A DNA stretch of 64,000 nucleotides, from contig OX030967.1 in assembly GCA_943735955.1 (NCBI GenBank), positions 2,271,846 through 2,335,845 on the forward strand, read 5' to 3'. The translations under genes and the position numbers were made by a program. The notes under the pieces were generated by a model. The model searched no databases. It was not told the origin of the DNA and saw nothing but the letters and a program-made list of their open reading frames with translations. The DNA comes from Piscicola geometra. Its lineage: Eukaryota; Annelida; Clitellata; Hirudinida; Piscicolidae. This document shows, piece after piece, positions 11,910 through 28,140 of this stretch. Within the stretch, counting starts at the first letter, position 1. Each line of letters opens with the position of its first letter.

Positions 11910-12356
11910 CTATTTGGAGAAGGACCGCATCGAAAAGTCTTTCTTGGTGGAAGAGGTCAAGGTCTTCTCGGAAGGAGGCTTGGGCGAGAGTTTGAGGGAT
12001 AACTCCCTCTTCAACTTGCGGCCTCGGGGCGAGATGGAGCTCAGGAACCTGCGGAACATTGGGAAAGTGCCTGACAGCGAGCCTAGCTGTTTGAAACGGG
12101 GTTCTAGGCAGAATACGTGTTTGGAATCGTTGTTTTTTTGGAACTCGTACAATTGGTCGATGGTGATGAAGACGTCGTGGTCGTACACCTTGAAGGACGT
12201 GCTGGAGGCTTCAGGAATGGGCAAGTCTTCGTAGTGCTTGGGAATGTAGGGCAAGTGGTGGGAGTTGGGCTGGTCATAGTTCAGAGATGGAGGCTCCGAA
12301 GAGGTCAGGCGCTCCATAGGTGAGCTGAAAGATTCTTTGGTCTTTGATTTGCGCAT
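11910..12356 (-). CDS. Unrecognised 148-aa protein, single open exon
   Basis: An uninterrupted reading frame starts MRKSKTKESFSSPMERL and ends with a Ser/Lys-rich basic tail (...KKDFSMRSFSK). An in-frame ATG at 12434 would add 26 residues, but the one at 12356 follows a clean purine context and I prefer it. The middle (FKVYDHDVFITIDQLYEF) is mixed and folded-looking rather than low complexity, which supports real coding. I do not recognise the family. It sits head to head with the plus-strand gene at 12658, about 300 bp apart, so they may share a promoter. It could be the first exon of a longer gene, but the in-frame stop comes with no obvious donor before it. Confidence 0.5.
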   Translation of the reverse strand: MRKSKTKESFSSPMERLTSSEPPSLNYDQPNSHHLPYIPKHYEDLPIPEASSTSFKVYDHDVFITIDQLYEFQKNNDSKHVFCLEPRFKQLGSLSGTFPMFRRFLSSISPRGRKLKRELSLKLSPKPPSEKTLTSSTKKDFSMRSFSK

Positions 12357-12657
12357 GGTGGCGAGAAGTGAATTTTGATTTTGGTTTTGATTTCTTATTT
12401 TAAAAAACTCTTTTATGTAGATAAAAGTTTTCAAAACAATCTAAAAGGTTTTTCCGAAAGTAAGTCTTTTAAAGTAAGTTTACTTTTAACTCCTGACATG
12501 AAAAAGAACAAAAGATGAATGTGGACCCAGATTAAAAAGGATTCATTTGAAATACAAAATAATTAAATAAAAGTTAATATAATAAGTTTGAATTTGGAAA
12601 AAATCCGATTATTCAAAATGCATTTAATTTTTTGAATTAGAGGTTGTGTGTTGAAAG

Positions 12658-14148
12658 ATGCAGAACGAATGTCCAGTTGATAACACCACGAAAATAAAAC
12701 ATCTATTAGAAAGCTCATTCGTGGAAATCTGCCGAAGTCTTCTCTCTCCCTTGATTCCGAACGGAGTGTTGGTGACGGGAAGGGTGGATGTGATGAACGG
12801 AGCCAGCAACGTCTGCACCATCAACTTCAACCACCTCGTCAAGTACACCGGCCATGTTGGCAGACGAGGGGGCAAGGGTGATGTGGAGGACGCTAATGGG
12901 GGCTTGTACCTCAAAGAGGGTGTCCACAATGACTTAACGAAGGACATTCACCTCCAGAACCCACCACACTACTTCTTCCAAAGCCTCCATGACTCCCACC
13001 ATAGTGGTGCTCACTTGCTTGAAAAAGAGATTCTCGATCACAAAAACAAGTTATTAGGCACAAAAGAAGACAGAGGAGATGAGACAAGTGTTTTCAGTGA
13101 GATTAAAACAACTGGTAGCAAGAGCAGCAAGAGTGGTCGCCAAGACAGCCATGAGGGCAGTAACATCCCGTCTGAGAAGAGCAAAAGTGACGACAATATA
13201 AGGTGTTGTGCCTGTCGCAACAACGACTGCGAGTGGGAGGGTGGTGTTGATGATGATGGGGACAATGTGAGCATAGTTGTGGACGATGATTCTCATGATA
13301 GTTTTGTGGCTGGGTGTTTGTGTGTGGAATCTGCTGATGAAGAGAACGTGTATCACCCACCCACGAGTCACCTCACGCTACTGCACACGTGTGACGAGGC
13401 TGCTGTACACACTTCGGTGCATTCTGAAACACATAAATTTGCTGGAGTGTACAGTGGACAGGATGTACATGATCATCATCATCATCATCATCATTATCAA
13501 GGTAAGAGGATGCAACATGCAACAAAGAGAAAACTTGTTGTGTTGGGTGAAAAGGAAGACAATAGAAAAAAAAGGCATGATGATAATGATGCTCATGGTG
13601 GTGATGATGATAGTCATCGCCACTCCACACTTGCTGCTTCTTCAAGCGTGTGTACACAAGTGCACAATCACACAGACACACAAGCAGCATGGCATACACA
13701 CATAACACACACGAAAACGCAACTGTGCCACAGAGGTACAGAGAAGAACTCAGACAGACTAAAAGATATACAATCAAGTCCCATTTCCCTCCTCCGTGAA
13801 GGCATCACACCATCCATCACTCACCACTCCTCCAGTATACTTCACACCATCAGTCCATCCGCTTCTCCTCCATCTTCCACACTCGATGGATCTTCCACCA
13901 TCACTCTGAAATTAAAAAGTAAAAGAAATAATATGACAAGTGAAGACAATAACATTGAAAATAACATCACAACGGACAACCACAACAACAGCAAAGCAAG
14001 TGTCAACAGTAACCACGGCAACAGCAACAGCAACAGAGATGTGAGGAGGGTGTTGGGAAGACATGTGTGTGAGTTGTGTGGTGTGTCCTTCACCTTTCGA
14101 ACTAACCTCACCAGACACATCAAGAACATTCATTCATCCACTCCGTGA
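12658..14148 (+). CDS. 496-aa protein with one C-terminal C2H2 zinc finger
   Basis: A single intronless frame of 496 codons. The N-terminal 110 residues are ordinary (VEICRSLLSPLIPNGVLVTG...). The middle is Ser/Asp/His-rich with a run of seven or eight His near residue 275. The last 30 residues hold one zinc finger of form C-x2-C-x12-H-x4-H (CELCGVSFTFRTNLTRHIKNIH). A lone finger can bind DNA weakly or a protein partner; no other domain was recognised. The absence of introns is unusual beside its intron-rich neighbours and could reflect retroposition. An AATAAA lies at 14756-14761, after microsatellites in the probable 3' UTR. The start is the first ATG after an in-frame stop region; function is unknown. 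Confidence 0.65.
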   Translation: MQNECPVDNTTKIKHLLESSFVEICRSLLSPLIPNGVLVTGRVDVMNGASNVCTINFNHLVKYTGHVGRRGGKGDVEDANGGLYLKEGVHNDLTKDIHLQNPPHYFFQSLHDSHHSGAHLLEKEILDHKNKLLGTKEDRGDETSVFSEIKTTGSKSSKSGRQDSHEGSNIPSEKSKSDDNIRCCACRNNDCEWEGGVDDDGDNVSIVVDDDSHDSFVAGCLCVESADEENVYHPPTSHLTLLHTCDEAAVHTSVHSETHKFAGVYSGQDVHDHHHHHHHYQGKRMQHATKRKLVVLGEKEDNRKKRHDDNDAHGGDDDSHRHSTLAASSSVCTQVHNHTDTQAAWHTHITHTKTQLCHRGTEKNSDRLKDIQSSPISLLREGITPSITHHSSSILHTISPSASPPSSTLDGSSTITLKLKSKRNNMTSEDNNIENNITTDNHNNSKASVNSNHGNSNSNRDVRRVLGRHVCELCGVSFTFRTNLTRHIKNIHSSTP

Positions 14149-14157
14149 TCTTTCTCC

Positions 14158-14268
14158 ACACATACACACACACACACACACACGCACACATACACGCACA
14201 CACACATACATACACGCACGCACACGCACACACGCACACACACACACACAAACACAAACACGCATAGT
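14158..14268. repeat. (CA)n/CGCACACA microsatellite
   Basis: A CA-rich run just 3' of the zinc-finger gene stop codon, within its likely 3' UTR. Confidence 0.9.
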
Positions 14269-14397
14269 GCCTTTTAAAGTATTAGAATGTGTTACAAGTT
14301 GTAAGTTGGGAAAGGAGCTTGCATTCATATTCTGCCTTTCACTTCTGCGTTGGAGTAGTTTGAGTTTCGTTCGTTTGCTTGTCTCCATGGCAACCCT

Positions 14398-14562
14398 CCG
14401 AAACAACAAAATCACTGCAACAACACTAGCAACAAAATCACTGCAACAACACTAGCAACAAAATCACTGCAACAACACTAGCAACAAAATCACTGCAACA
14501 ACACTAGCAACAAAATCACTGCAACAACACTAGCAACAAAATCACTGCAACATCATCATCAA
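14398..14562. repeat. About 26-bp minisatellite (aacaaaatcactgcaacaac)
   Basis: Six near-identical copies of an aacaaaatcactgcaacaac-type unit, plus actagc, in tandem. Confidence 0.93.
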
Positions 14563-14755
14563 CACCTTCCCTTGTTAACAGCCTTGCAGAGTCATTATTT
14601 GTTAGCATGAGAATGCCTTTTCCACTATCCACCATGCTACCACCATGCTACCAACATCGCAACAATTGTATATTGCCTTCTGAGCCACCATGATGGTTGA
14701 ACTTGTTTTGTTACTTTCTTGTTTGACTACTTCCTTCAGTTGTTAATTCGTTTTT

Positions 14756-14761
14756 AATAAA
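14756..14761 (+). terminator. Polyadenylation signal AATAAA
   Basis: A canonical hexamer in the sequence gtttttaataaattttt, about 600 bp past the stop of the zinc-finger ORF. It is a plausible end for that transcript. Confidence 0.45.
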
Positions 14762-14772
14762 TTTTTACGTGC

Positions 14773-15028
<256 letters not shown>

Positions 15029-15083
15029 TCTTATCACCTGCAAACACTACAAATAGAGAGCAGACACTGCTTGTTTATCGACT

Positions 15084-15089
15084 TTTATT
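15084..15089 (-). terminator. STIP1 polyadenylation signal (AATAAA on minus strand)
   Basis: AATAAA on the minus strand, about 230 bp downstream of the STIP1 stop codon at 15317. It fits a short 3' UTR. Confidence 0.5.
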
Positions 15090-15316
15090 GGGACACGTTA
15101 AATAATGATTAAAATAAATTAATGTAAAAGCAATTTAAAAAATCGGATAAAATTCTTAAATTAAGCGCCTCACAAAGCGATTATCCCGACTCTGGATGAG
15201 AAGAAATGGGTGGAGAAGGCGATATAAAGGAACAGAAGCATGAGTGGAGAATGGATGGATGGGTGGGAGGAAGGAAAGAGGATAGATGGATGGATGGATG
15301 GATGGAGAGTGGATGA

Positions 15317-19289
<3,973 letters not shown>

Positions 19290-19554
19290 CGTGTAGTTCG
19301 TGAATAAGAAACGCTTAAAAAGTAATGGAATAATCGAATCTAGAACAATCTACAATGATCCGCACATTAAATCGCTCAAAGAGTGTAGCTGTTGTTGGTG
19401 TAGATTTTAATAAATTCAAAATATTATAATTTTATAAAATTTTAATTATTTTAATAATTTAAATTTACAAATATTTAAATTATTGAAAAAATAGTTCAAC
19501 AAAGTTGAAGCACTCCAAAGAATTTGTATTCTCGTCTGCCTTGATAGGATAACT

Positions 19555-21174
19555 ATGAATTGGATAAACTACAAAAACAAGAAAAATGATAAAGTTCATC
19601 AGCGAGAAATGGTTAAAATATCAGATATAAACTTTTTGTCGATGATTTACAATGTTGTCAATGTATGGTTTTAAGTTAAAACTTTCAAGCAATTAGCAAC
19701 TCTCCCTAACACAGGCATGGTTTTCGAAACATGATACTCAAAACCAAGCAAAAGTAGGATTATCAAATACTCAAGATGGCGAACCAAGTACTTCTCAATT
19801 TGACTCAAAAAGTGCCAAAGAAAGTTTTAAAAGACTGGCCAAAACTAACTTAGATGTGCAGAGAATTATTAGTTTGAGCAGCCATAAGAAGAGGAAAGGT
19901 TTCTTTTTTCACAATTTCATTAATCTTCTTAATCTGTAGTTTTTCTTAGAGATTTTGATGAAAACAATTATTTTTTTAAATTCCTTAAAGTCTTAGTTTC
20001 AATTATTTAAATAATTATTTTGTATTTACATTTTATTATTGAAATTGTTGGGATGGAAGGGATGAAGTTACAAACATATTTAATATTGTCATTAATGGTG
20101 AATGAGTTAAACAGGGCCTCCTAAGGTGCGCAGGATCAACCTCGACCAAGTCTCAGTGCGGCCTTACCAGAGGGTTGTCTCTCAAATTGATGTTGCAGTT
20201 TTTTTCTTTTCGAAAGCACAATCATCGCCATCAACACTTTTATCACAATACAAATCACACAAGTGCACAGCAACAATACTTCACCAACAATACTACAGCA
20301 ACAATACTACAACAAAACCAACAACAATACAACACCAAGAAAAACACCAATAACAACATCAAACAGTACCTACCAACAACAACATCAAACAGTACCTACC
20401 AACAACAACATCAAACAGTACCTACCAACAACAACACCAACAAGAACACCTACACTAACAACAATACGAACAAAATCAACAACAACAATACCAACAACAA
20501 CAACAACATCAACAACACCACCACAGATGGAGATGAACTGCATGGGACTTCTCAGATCGAAGTTTTCTGCAAGAACGAAGGACAAAAAGTTATAAATTCT
20601 CACAAATTCCTAAACATTTCCGCGCATTTACAGCTTGCTTACGTCCTGCATTGATTATAGAAAACAAATTGTGACCTTGAAATGATTTGTTTCATTTTCT
20701 CCCACCTGCTCAGAGCCATCGCAGAGCTGAAGGAAGACTGGAGAATCAAGGGGAGCTGCAGGCATGCAAGCCAGGCGCACAGGTTCCTCCCCACCACCAC
20801 TCACACGCACACGTTTTGAAACATAAATCATATCACATCAAATCCGTTTTTGAATTTGAAAACAACTCTTTTTTACAAATAGCTCAAATCTTTTAAAAAA
20901 CCGGCTAAAATCTCTGAAACAATAATCTTTTAATGGACTCCATCGGATCTGAGGCACTCCATTCATGCTGTTCCAATGCAGCATTCTTTAGCTTATATAC
21001 TCACGCGCGTGCTATGCAGGGATTGGAGTTGCCATGGGAACGGAGGTGTCGTCATGCACCCCAGCAATGCCACCGGTGGAGGCAGTACTAGTAGTAGTTG
21101 TAGGATTAGAAGCGATCAGCCTGGAGTGAGACGTGCAACTGATGCGAATGTTGTATACAAAAGAAATAGTAATG

Positions 21175-21232
<58 letters not shown>

Positions 21233-21449
21233 CAAAAATGATAATAATAATAACGCGAGCAAAAAAACGAACATGGACAAATGCGTGGCTGACGACAGCA
21301 TCGCAAGGACTACAAACAACAACAACAACAACAACAACAAAGTGAACCTTCATGAGAATGTTATGCAGAACATCGCTAACTTAAACAAGAACAATAATAT
21401 AAACAATGATGTTAACAACAACAAAAACATCACTGATGGTATCATGACT

Positions 21450-21483
<34 letters not shown>

Positions 21484-24400
21484 CTGATGGCATCATGACT
21501 AACAACAACAACAACAGCAATTACATAAACAAAATTAAAAATAACGATATTAACATAGTCATGATAAACAAAAACAGCACTCTGAATGATAACGGTATCA
21601 GCAGCGACACTGACAACGAAAACATTAACATAATCAACAGTACTAATAATGACAACAACTTCAACACTAACAATGACAACAACAACATTAACAGCAATAA
21701 AAACATGCCTTATAAAAATGATATGAACGATAATCTTGGTAGGGATGTGAGTTCCAATAACTACAACAACACTGCCTTTATCTGCAACAACATCACTACT
21801 TCTTCCTCCAACAACAACACTAAAATTACTCCCATCAACAACAACAACAACAACAACAACAGACACAAACGCAAACGAGTGTTCGACTGCATCGGCTTCG
21901 AGAACATCTCCAAAATGTCTTCTGACGTCACGACATCTGGCGATAGAAATGTAAACCAGGCCTGCAATAAAGGGGGTGGTGGTGGTGATGACGATCCTGC
22001 TGTTGGAGGTGGTGATGATGATCTTGGTATTAGAGGTGGAGATGGTCATGATGATGATGATGTTGCTACTCTCAACTCCACCACTGCTGCAACAGCTGCT
22101 ATTGTGGGTGGTGTTGAGGGAGCTCTTATGCTTGGTGTTGTTAGCAACAGCTGCAACGGAAATAGTAGTAACTATGAAAATGACAGCAACAAAGATAACA
22201 GTAGAAGAAGCAACAACAACAACAACAACACTCTGACAACTTTCAAACGGTTTAATGACTTGAGTGTCATGGTAGAGAGAAAAGATAAATGTATGGATGT
22301 TGTTGATGGTGTTGTTGCTGGTGTTGGTAATGATGTTGTTGCTGGTGTTGGTAATGATGTTGTTGCATGTGCTGGTGCTGCTGCTGGTGTTGGTAATGAT
22401 GTTGTTTCTGGTAATGATGTTGTTGCTGGTGTTGTTGCTGGTGTTGGTAATGATGTTGCTGCTGGTGTTGTTGCTGGTGTTGGTAATGATGTTGTTGATG
22501 CTGGTGGTGGTGTGGAGCTTGGTTGTGGCTTAGCTCGAGTCAATAACTCTTCTTACATAGTAGCTAAAGGTGGTGTAGTTGGTGGTAGTGTGGAAGCTGG
22601 AAACGTAGTTGATGGTAATGTGGTTAGTGGAAGCTTCAATGTGGTTAGTGGATGCTTCGATGTGGTTAGTGGTGGGTCTGGTGTGGTTAGTGGTGGTAGC
22701 ACCGGGGTGGTTAGCGGTGGGTCTGGTGTGGTTAGTGGTGGGTCTGGTGTGCTTAGTGGTGGTAGCACCGGGGTGGTTAGCGGTGGGTCTGGTGTGGTTA
22801 GTGGTGGGTCTGGTGTGGTTAGTGGTGGGTCTGGTGTGGTTAGTGGTGGGTCTGGTGTGGTTAGTGGTGGGTCTGGTGTGGTTAGTGGTGGGTCTGGTGT
22901 GGTTAGTGGTGGTAGCTTCGATGTGGTTAGTGGTGGGTCTGCTGTGGTTAGTGGTGGTAGCACCGGGGCGGCAAGTAGTGGTTTAGCTACAGACACAAAC
23001 ACTCTTTTGCACTCCGAGTCACCTCACTCATTTGGTGCAGTGCATAAGGTTGGCATTGAGTGTGTCGGTAGTCGTATGTTGGAGCACTTTGCCGCAACAA
23101 CCAACAACAACGATAACAGCAACAACAAAAGCAACAACAACGATAATAACAACAACAACGATAATAACAACAACAACAATAATAACAACAACAAAAGCAA
23201 CAACAACAACAACAGCAGTGATAAACACGAAAACAGCACCGACACAAACACTACTACCACATCTAACCACATTAACATTACCCACTACAACAACAACTAC
23301 AACAAGAACAACAATTACACCACCAACAACAACAACACCAATAGTTACTCATGCAAGAGATTCTCACGCACGGAGAATATATTCACAAGAAATGGCGTGG
23401 TTTTGAAGCAAACGGAAACGCTCTGTTACGACAGCGAGGTGGTCGTGGTGGAGGGGGGCAGGCCGCCCGAGATAAGTCCCCTTGCCAGAGAAACTGAGGG
23501 TTTTTACTGGAGTGGTAGTGGTGGTGCTGATGATGGTTGCTGCAGTAGATGTTTTAATGGTAGTGGTTGTATTGGTTGTTGTGGGGGTCATGTGAGTGGA
23601 AATCAGGGGGGTAGTAGTGGTAGTAGTATAAGAAGTCGTGGTGGTTGTGTTGCTAACAAGGCTGGTAGGCTTGAAGCTAGTGGCGATGGTGTCAGTACTT
23701 GTGGCTGGTTGATAGCTGGCAGCAGCAGTGGTTGTCATGGTGATGGGGTTGGCAGTTCACACACTCGTGACAGCAATGCAATTACCAATGGAAACGAAAG
23801 CAACAGAGAAGTGGTTGCTTGTGTTGCAAGAAGTAACACTGTTGCTGTTAGCACGTTCACCCAGACCATGGACGTTAGCAGTTGTGGTAGTAACGGAAAA
23901 AGGAACGTAGGCGTTATGTGTGGAGGATGCACAAAGGTTGGTGGTGATGATGATGATGCTGGTGAGAAGAGAATGCTTGGAAGTGGTGTTGAGGGAGATC
24001 TAGTAGCGGTTAGTGGCAACTGTGACTTAGTTTGTCTCCGTGCTGAAGAGGCCTGTGCTGCATCTGTTAGGAACAAGGAGGACGCCATCGTTGTTGCCAG
24101 CAACCACTCTGTTTATACTGCATCATCTAGTAGTAACAACCAAACTACTACTACTACTACTACTACTACCTCATCTAGTAGTACTAACCACACTACTACT
24201 ACTGCACCCAGTACTATCTCCACTACTACTACTGCATCTGGTAGTACTAACCACACTACTACTACTGCACCCAGTACTATCTCCACTACTACTACTGCAT
24301 CTGGTAGTACTAACCACACTAATACTACTGCACCCAGTACTAACCACACTACTACTACTGCACCCAGTACTAACCACACTACTACTACTGCACCCAGTAC

Positions 24401-25212
24401 TAACCACACTACTACTACTGCACCCAGTACTAACCACACTACTACTACTGCACCCAGTACTAACCACACTACTACTACTGCACCCAGTACTAACCACACT
24501 ACTACTACTGCACCCAGTACTATCTCCACTACTACTACTGCATCTGGTAGTAGTAACCACACTAATACTACTGCACTTAAAAGTACTAACCATACTGCAT
24601 CTAGTACTAGTGACTACACTTCTAATGTTAATACTAATATTAATAACCATACTAACACTACTGATCATAATGAGAATACTGAGGACTCTAGATGTCTGAT
24701 CAACAACTACAGTGATTGTAATGTGACTAGTAAGACCCCGTTGAGTGTTGCTGGAAGTGCGAGGGATGTGGCTTCAGCATTGGTGGTTGTCGAGGGTGGT
24801 GAAACTACTGCAGATGGTGGTGGTGGTAGTGATGGGAACATGGGTGGTGGGGGTGGTAGTGCTGGTAGTAGTGGTGGTGGTGCTGGTATTAGGAAGATGG
24901 GTGGTGGGCGTGGTACTACAGGTGATAGTGGCAGTGAGGATGGAAAAGAGGTGGATGATGGGATGAAGGATGGAATGGAGGATGGGATGAAGGATGGAAT
25001 GGAGGATGGGATGAAGGATGGAATGGAGGATGGGATGAAGGATGAGGTGGAGGATGGGATGAAGGATGGGATGGAGGATGGGATGGAGCTTGTGTTTGTC
25101 AGTCCCTTCTTGAGTGAAGCACCAACTGGTGAGACTGGTCATGATGATGATGCAGGTCGTGGAATAAAGCAGGAGTTTGAGAATCAAGAACACCTAGTTA
25201 TTGTGGACGATG

Positions 25213-25244
<32 letters not shown>

Positions 25245-27206
25245 GCTGGCTCTTCCTCGTGCGAAAGTGAGGACATTGTGGTACATGCGCAGAAGTACGA
25301 TGACGTCATAGACGGCTACAAACAATTAGACGAGACAAGAAGAGTTCATGGTGGTGGTGGTGGTAGTGATGGTGGTAGTGGTAGTGGTTGTGGTGGTGGT
25401 TGTGGTGGTGGTGGTGGTTGTGGTAGTGGTAGTGGTGGTAGTGTAGGCAGCAAATTGAGTAATGGTAATGGTGGTGGTGGACGATGGGGTGTGGGAAGGA
25501 AGCACAGAGTGGATGATGCTGCTACTTTGTTTCATCGGGACGGGGACGTTTACCGCGCTGAGGAGCATTCAAAGCCGCTTCAAGAGTACAACGACTACTA
25601 CAACACTGGCAACTTCAACAACAATGATCACACTTCAGCCTATCTCGACAACATCATCAACTACAACTACAACAACTGCCAAAATAAAGAAAGGCTCAAC
25701 CATTACAGTACTTTTGACAGCACCCACCACTCTAGCAACACCACAAAACCTCACGACCAGGAATACAACAATCACCAAAACAACGTTCCAATCAGCAACG
25801 TCACAGACACAAGCCACCCCGGCCACTCGCATGCTTCTGTTCCTCACAACAACTTCTACCCTGACTACTGCAACTACAACAACAACTTTCAAAATGACAG
25901 CCACCTTTCAGCAGTCAACAACTACAATCACAACAGTGACATCGCCAACTACAACAACAACAAGCAAGCACTTCTGATCCTCCCTTCAGCTCATGCAGGA
26001 AGGACGCTCCAAGACACCATGTACATGGAAGAGTCTTTCGTATGCGAGCCGCCATATTGGATGGGTAGGACTAATCCCCTCACTGAAGAAGCTGGTAATG
26101 ATGGTCATGATGATGGTTGGAGTTGCAGAGGTTGCAAGCAGACGAGGAAGAGGCCTCTGGACCTGAGTGTCAAGAGAGGAGAGGATAGAGGAGGGGGGAG
26201 TAGAGAAGGAGGAGGAGGAGGAGGGAGTAGAGGAGGTGGAGGAGGAGGAGGAGGAAGAGAAGGAGGAGGAGGAGGAGGGAGTAGAGGAGGTGGAGGAGGA
26301 GGAGGGAATAGAGGAGGTGGAGGAGGAGGAGGGAGTAGAGGAGGTGGAGGAGGAGGAGGGAGTAGAGGTGGTGGAGGAGGAGGAGGAGGAGGAGGAGGAA
26401 GAGAAGGAGGAGCAGGAGGAGGGAGTAGAGGAGGTGGAAGAGAAGGAGGGAGTAGAGGAGGTGGAGGAGGAGGAGGGAGTAGAGGAGGTGGAGGGACTCA
26501 TCAATGGAGGAATGAAGACGCAATTAGAGATAGAAACAACAATCATACTAACAACTCTAGCAACAACAACAACAACAACAACGATAAGGTGAGTAGTAGA
26601 TTAGAGATGAGGAGTCAGTTTGGGGTGAGCACTGGGACGGAAGGCATAAGGATTGTCAAAGAGACTGCGTCATTAGACAGACAGCTACTCGAGCTCTTCG
26701 AACTGGGACGAGTGAGGGAGTGGGGAGACCACTGCACCACACCCCTCTCCTTCAACACCCCCATGGCCACTTCACCAGTCCTCACCCACCATCATGACCA
26801 CACACCTCATCACACGCCTAAACGCAACTTCAAATCGCTTCCAAAGACCCTCTCGTCCCCACTCCTCTTCGAAACACCATACCTACACACACCATTCGTG
26901 CCTTCCAACAACAGTGTGCACAAAAAACAACAACAACGACAACAGCTCTGTCAAGTGGAATCACTGGACTTACTGCAGGACAACGACACAAGGTTCATCT
27001 CCTTCAACACCACCCCAGTCGCCACCTACCACCACCACAAAAGAAACCTGAACGAGCACAAATCCAAGCACCCTACCCACAAGGCGCCCCTCTCCACTCC
27101 TCCACTCGCATCTGAAACACCCCTCCTGCATGGCGTGGTCGTCGAAGAGGAAAACCCTCTGTCGCAGGAAAGCTCCCTCTATGGCAGTCCCTGCTGGGGA
27201 GACTGA
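19555..27206 (+). CDS. Giant low-complexity nuclear-type protein with CtBP-binding motif
   Basis: Exon model: 19555-19662 (tentative start), 19715-19898, 20115-20173, 20527-20588, 20714-20782 and a 6.2-kb last exon, 21020-27206. From 19715 the lengths total 6,561 nt and all junction phases agree, giving about 2,200 aa. The first exons encode non-repetitive sequence (SSHKKRKGPPKVRRINLDQV, KAIAELKEDWRIKGS). The big exon has Asn-rich runs, VVSGGSG repeats (22680-22980), TTTTAPSTNH repeats (24180-24560), acidic DDDDDGDDDD, DGMEDGMK repeats and GGGGSRGG repeats (26190-26490). At 26150-26175 it reads KRPLDLSVKR, a PxDLS motif known to recruit the corepressor CtBP; this and the basic patches suggest a transcription regulator. 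The C-terminus has several S/T-P motifs (FNTPMATSP). I do not recognise the family. Confidence 0.6.
21170..21230. repeat. (AAT)n coding trinucleotide run
   Basis: About 55 bp of AAT repeat in frame within the big exon encodes poly-Asn. Further AAC runs encode Asn at 21312-21340, 21449-21483 and 21838-21862. Confidence 0.9.
22670..22980. repeat. In-frame GTGGTTAGTGGTGGGTCTG minisatellite
   Basis: About 15 copies of a 21-bp coding unit give VVSGGSG heptads within the giant protein. Confidence 0.93.
24180..24560. repeat. In-frame actactactgcacccagtac minisatellite
   Basis: About 12 copies of a 30-bp unit encode STNHTTTTAP decads, Thr-rich and potentially O-glycosylatable or disordered. Confidence 0.93.
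26185..26495. repeat. In-frame GGA/AGT minisatellite (Gly/Arg/Ser)
   Basis: Purine-only repeats (ggaggaggagggagtagagg) encode GGGGSRGG blocks directly after the PLDLS motif. The purine:pyrimidine strand asymmetry could favour triplex DNA. Confidence 0.9.
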
Positions 27207-28140
27207 GGGTGAGGTGGGGTGAGATGAGGAAGGGGAGGGAGGGAAATGAGGAAGGGGAGGGGGGGAGATGAGGTGGGGGAGTGGGTGAGATGATGTGGGG
27301 AAGGCTGATGTGAGGGGGGGTTGATAGTGAGGTGGAGAGGAGGTGTCTGTGGAGAGACGTAATTGACTGGGGAAGTGGTTTGTGTGGCAATACAGACAAA
27401 TCTTTTCCACAAAGCATCGTCAATTCCCACAGCAACCCCCTTCAGACGCCTTTTGGCTTTCATTAGACTCTACTAATTAGGAGTCAACGTGTTGCGAGAT
27501 TGATTTATTCACTGATAACTTTACAAATTGAGTTAAAAGCCATGGTAACCTCACATGCAACTTCTGAGGCGCTCACTTTTCTAACAAAATAACTGTCCTT
27601 TTAACACGAAATAATATCAAATAATGTAATATAGGGAAAATTTAATCGTTGGTTAGTACATTTATGTAATTAATGTTCATAGTTAAAGGGCGTAAATGCC
27701 TTAAAGCTGGAGTGGATGGCAGCTTGATTATCAAGTTGATAGTAGGTTAGCTTACTTGGATAATCCACCATGACTAATGCATACAAAAGCTATTGGTGGT
27801 GGCGGAGAAGGTGTGCTAGAGGTCCTGCTGTCCTTTGACATCATTGCCAGAAAGGTCATTCACAAAAAACCACACTCACCACCACCACCATCACTCATTC
27901 ACCCCCCCCCCCCAACACCCCAACAATTACACGCATACCACCGTCTCAAATGAAGGAACAGGCGATAGATGGTAATGATGATGATGATACACTAGTGGCA
28001 ATACAACGTGCACGAGGGCATACGCTTGCGCACGAACAAACATACGCCGGGATGATCGTTCTAACTCACGACTATGTCAATTTATATAGGGCGTCATTTA
28101 TGAATGAAACACGCGAATAGAATTTACAAAGAATTATCGG
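27207..28140. other. Intergenic or 3' UTR sequence after the giant gene
   Basis: A G-rich purine tract (27210-27340) is followed by ordinary sequence. No exon is recognised. Confidence 0.4.

Noticed and set aside
24040..24699. Leu-rich plus-strand ORF overlapping the giant gene
   Set aside because: It is an out-of-frame reading of the Thr-rich coding repeat; the main frame has phase-consistent upstream exons.
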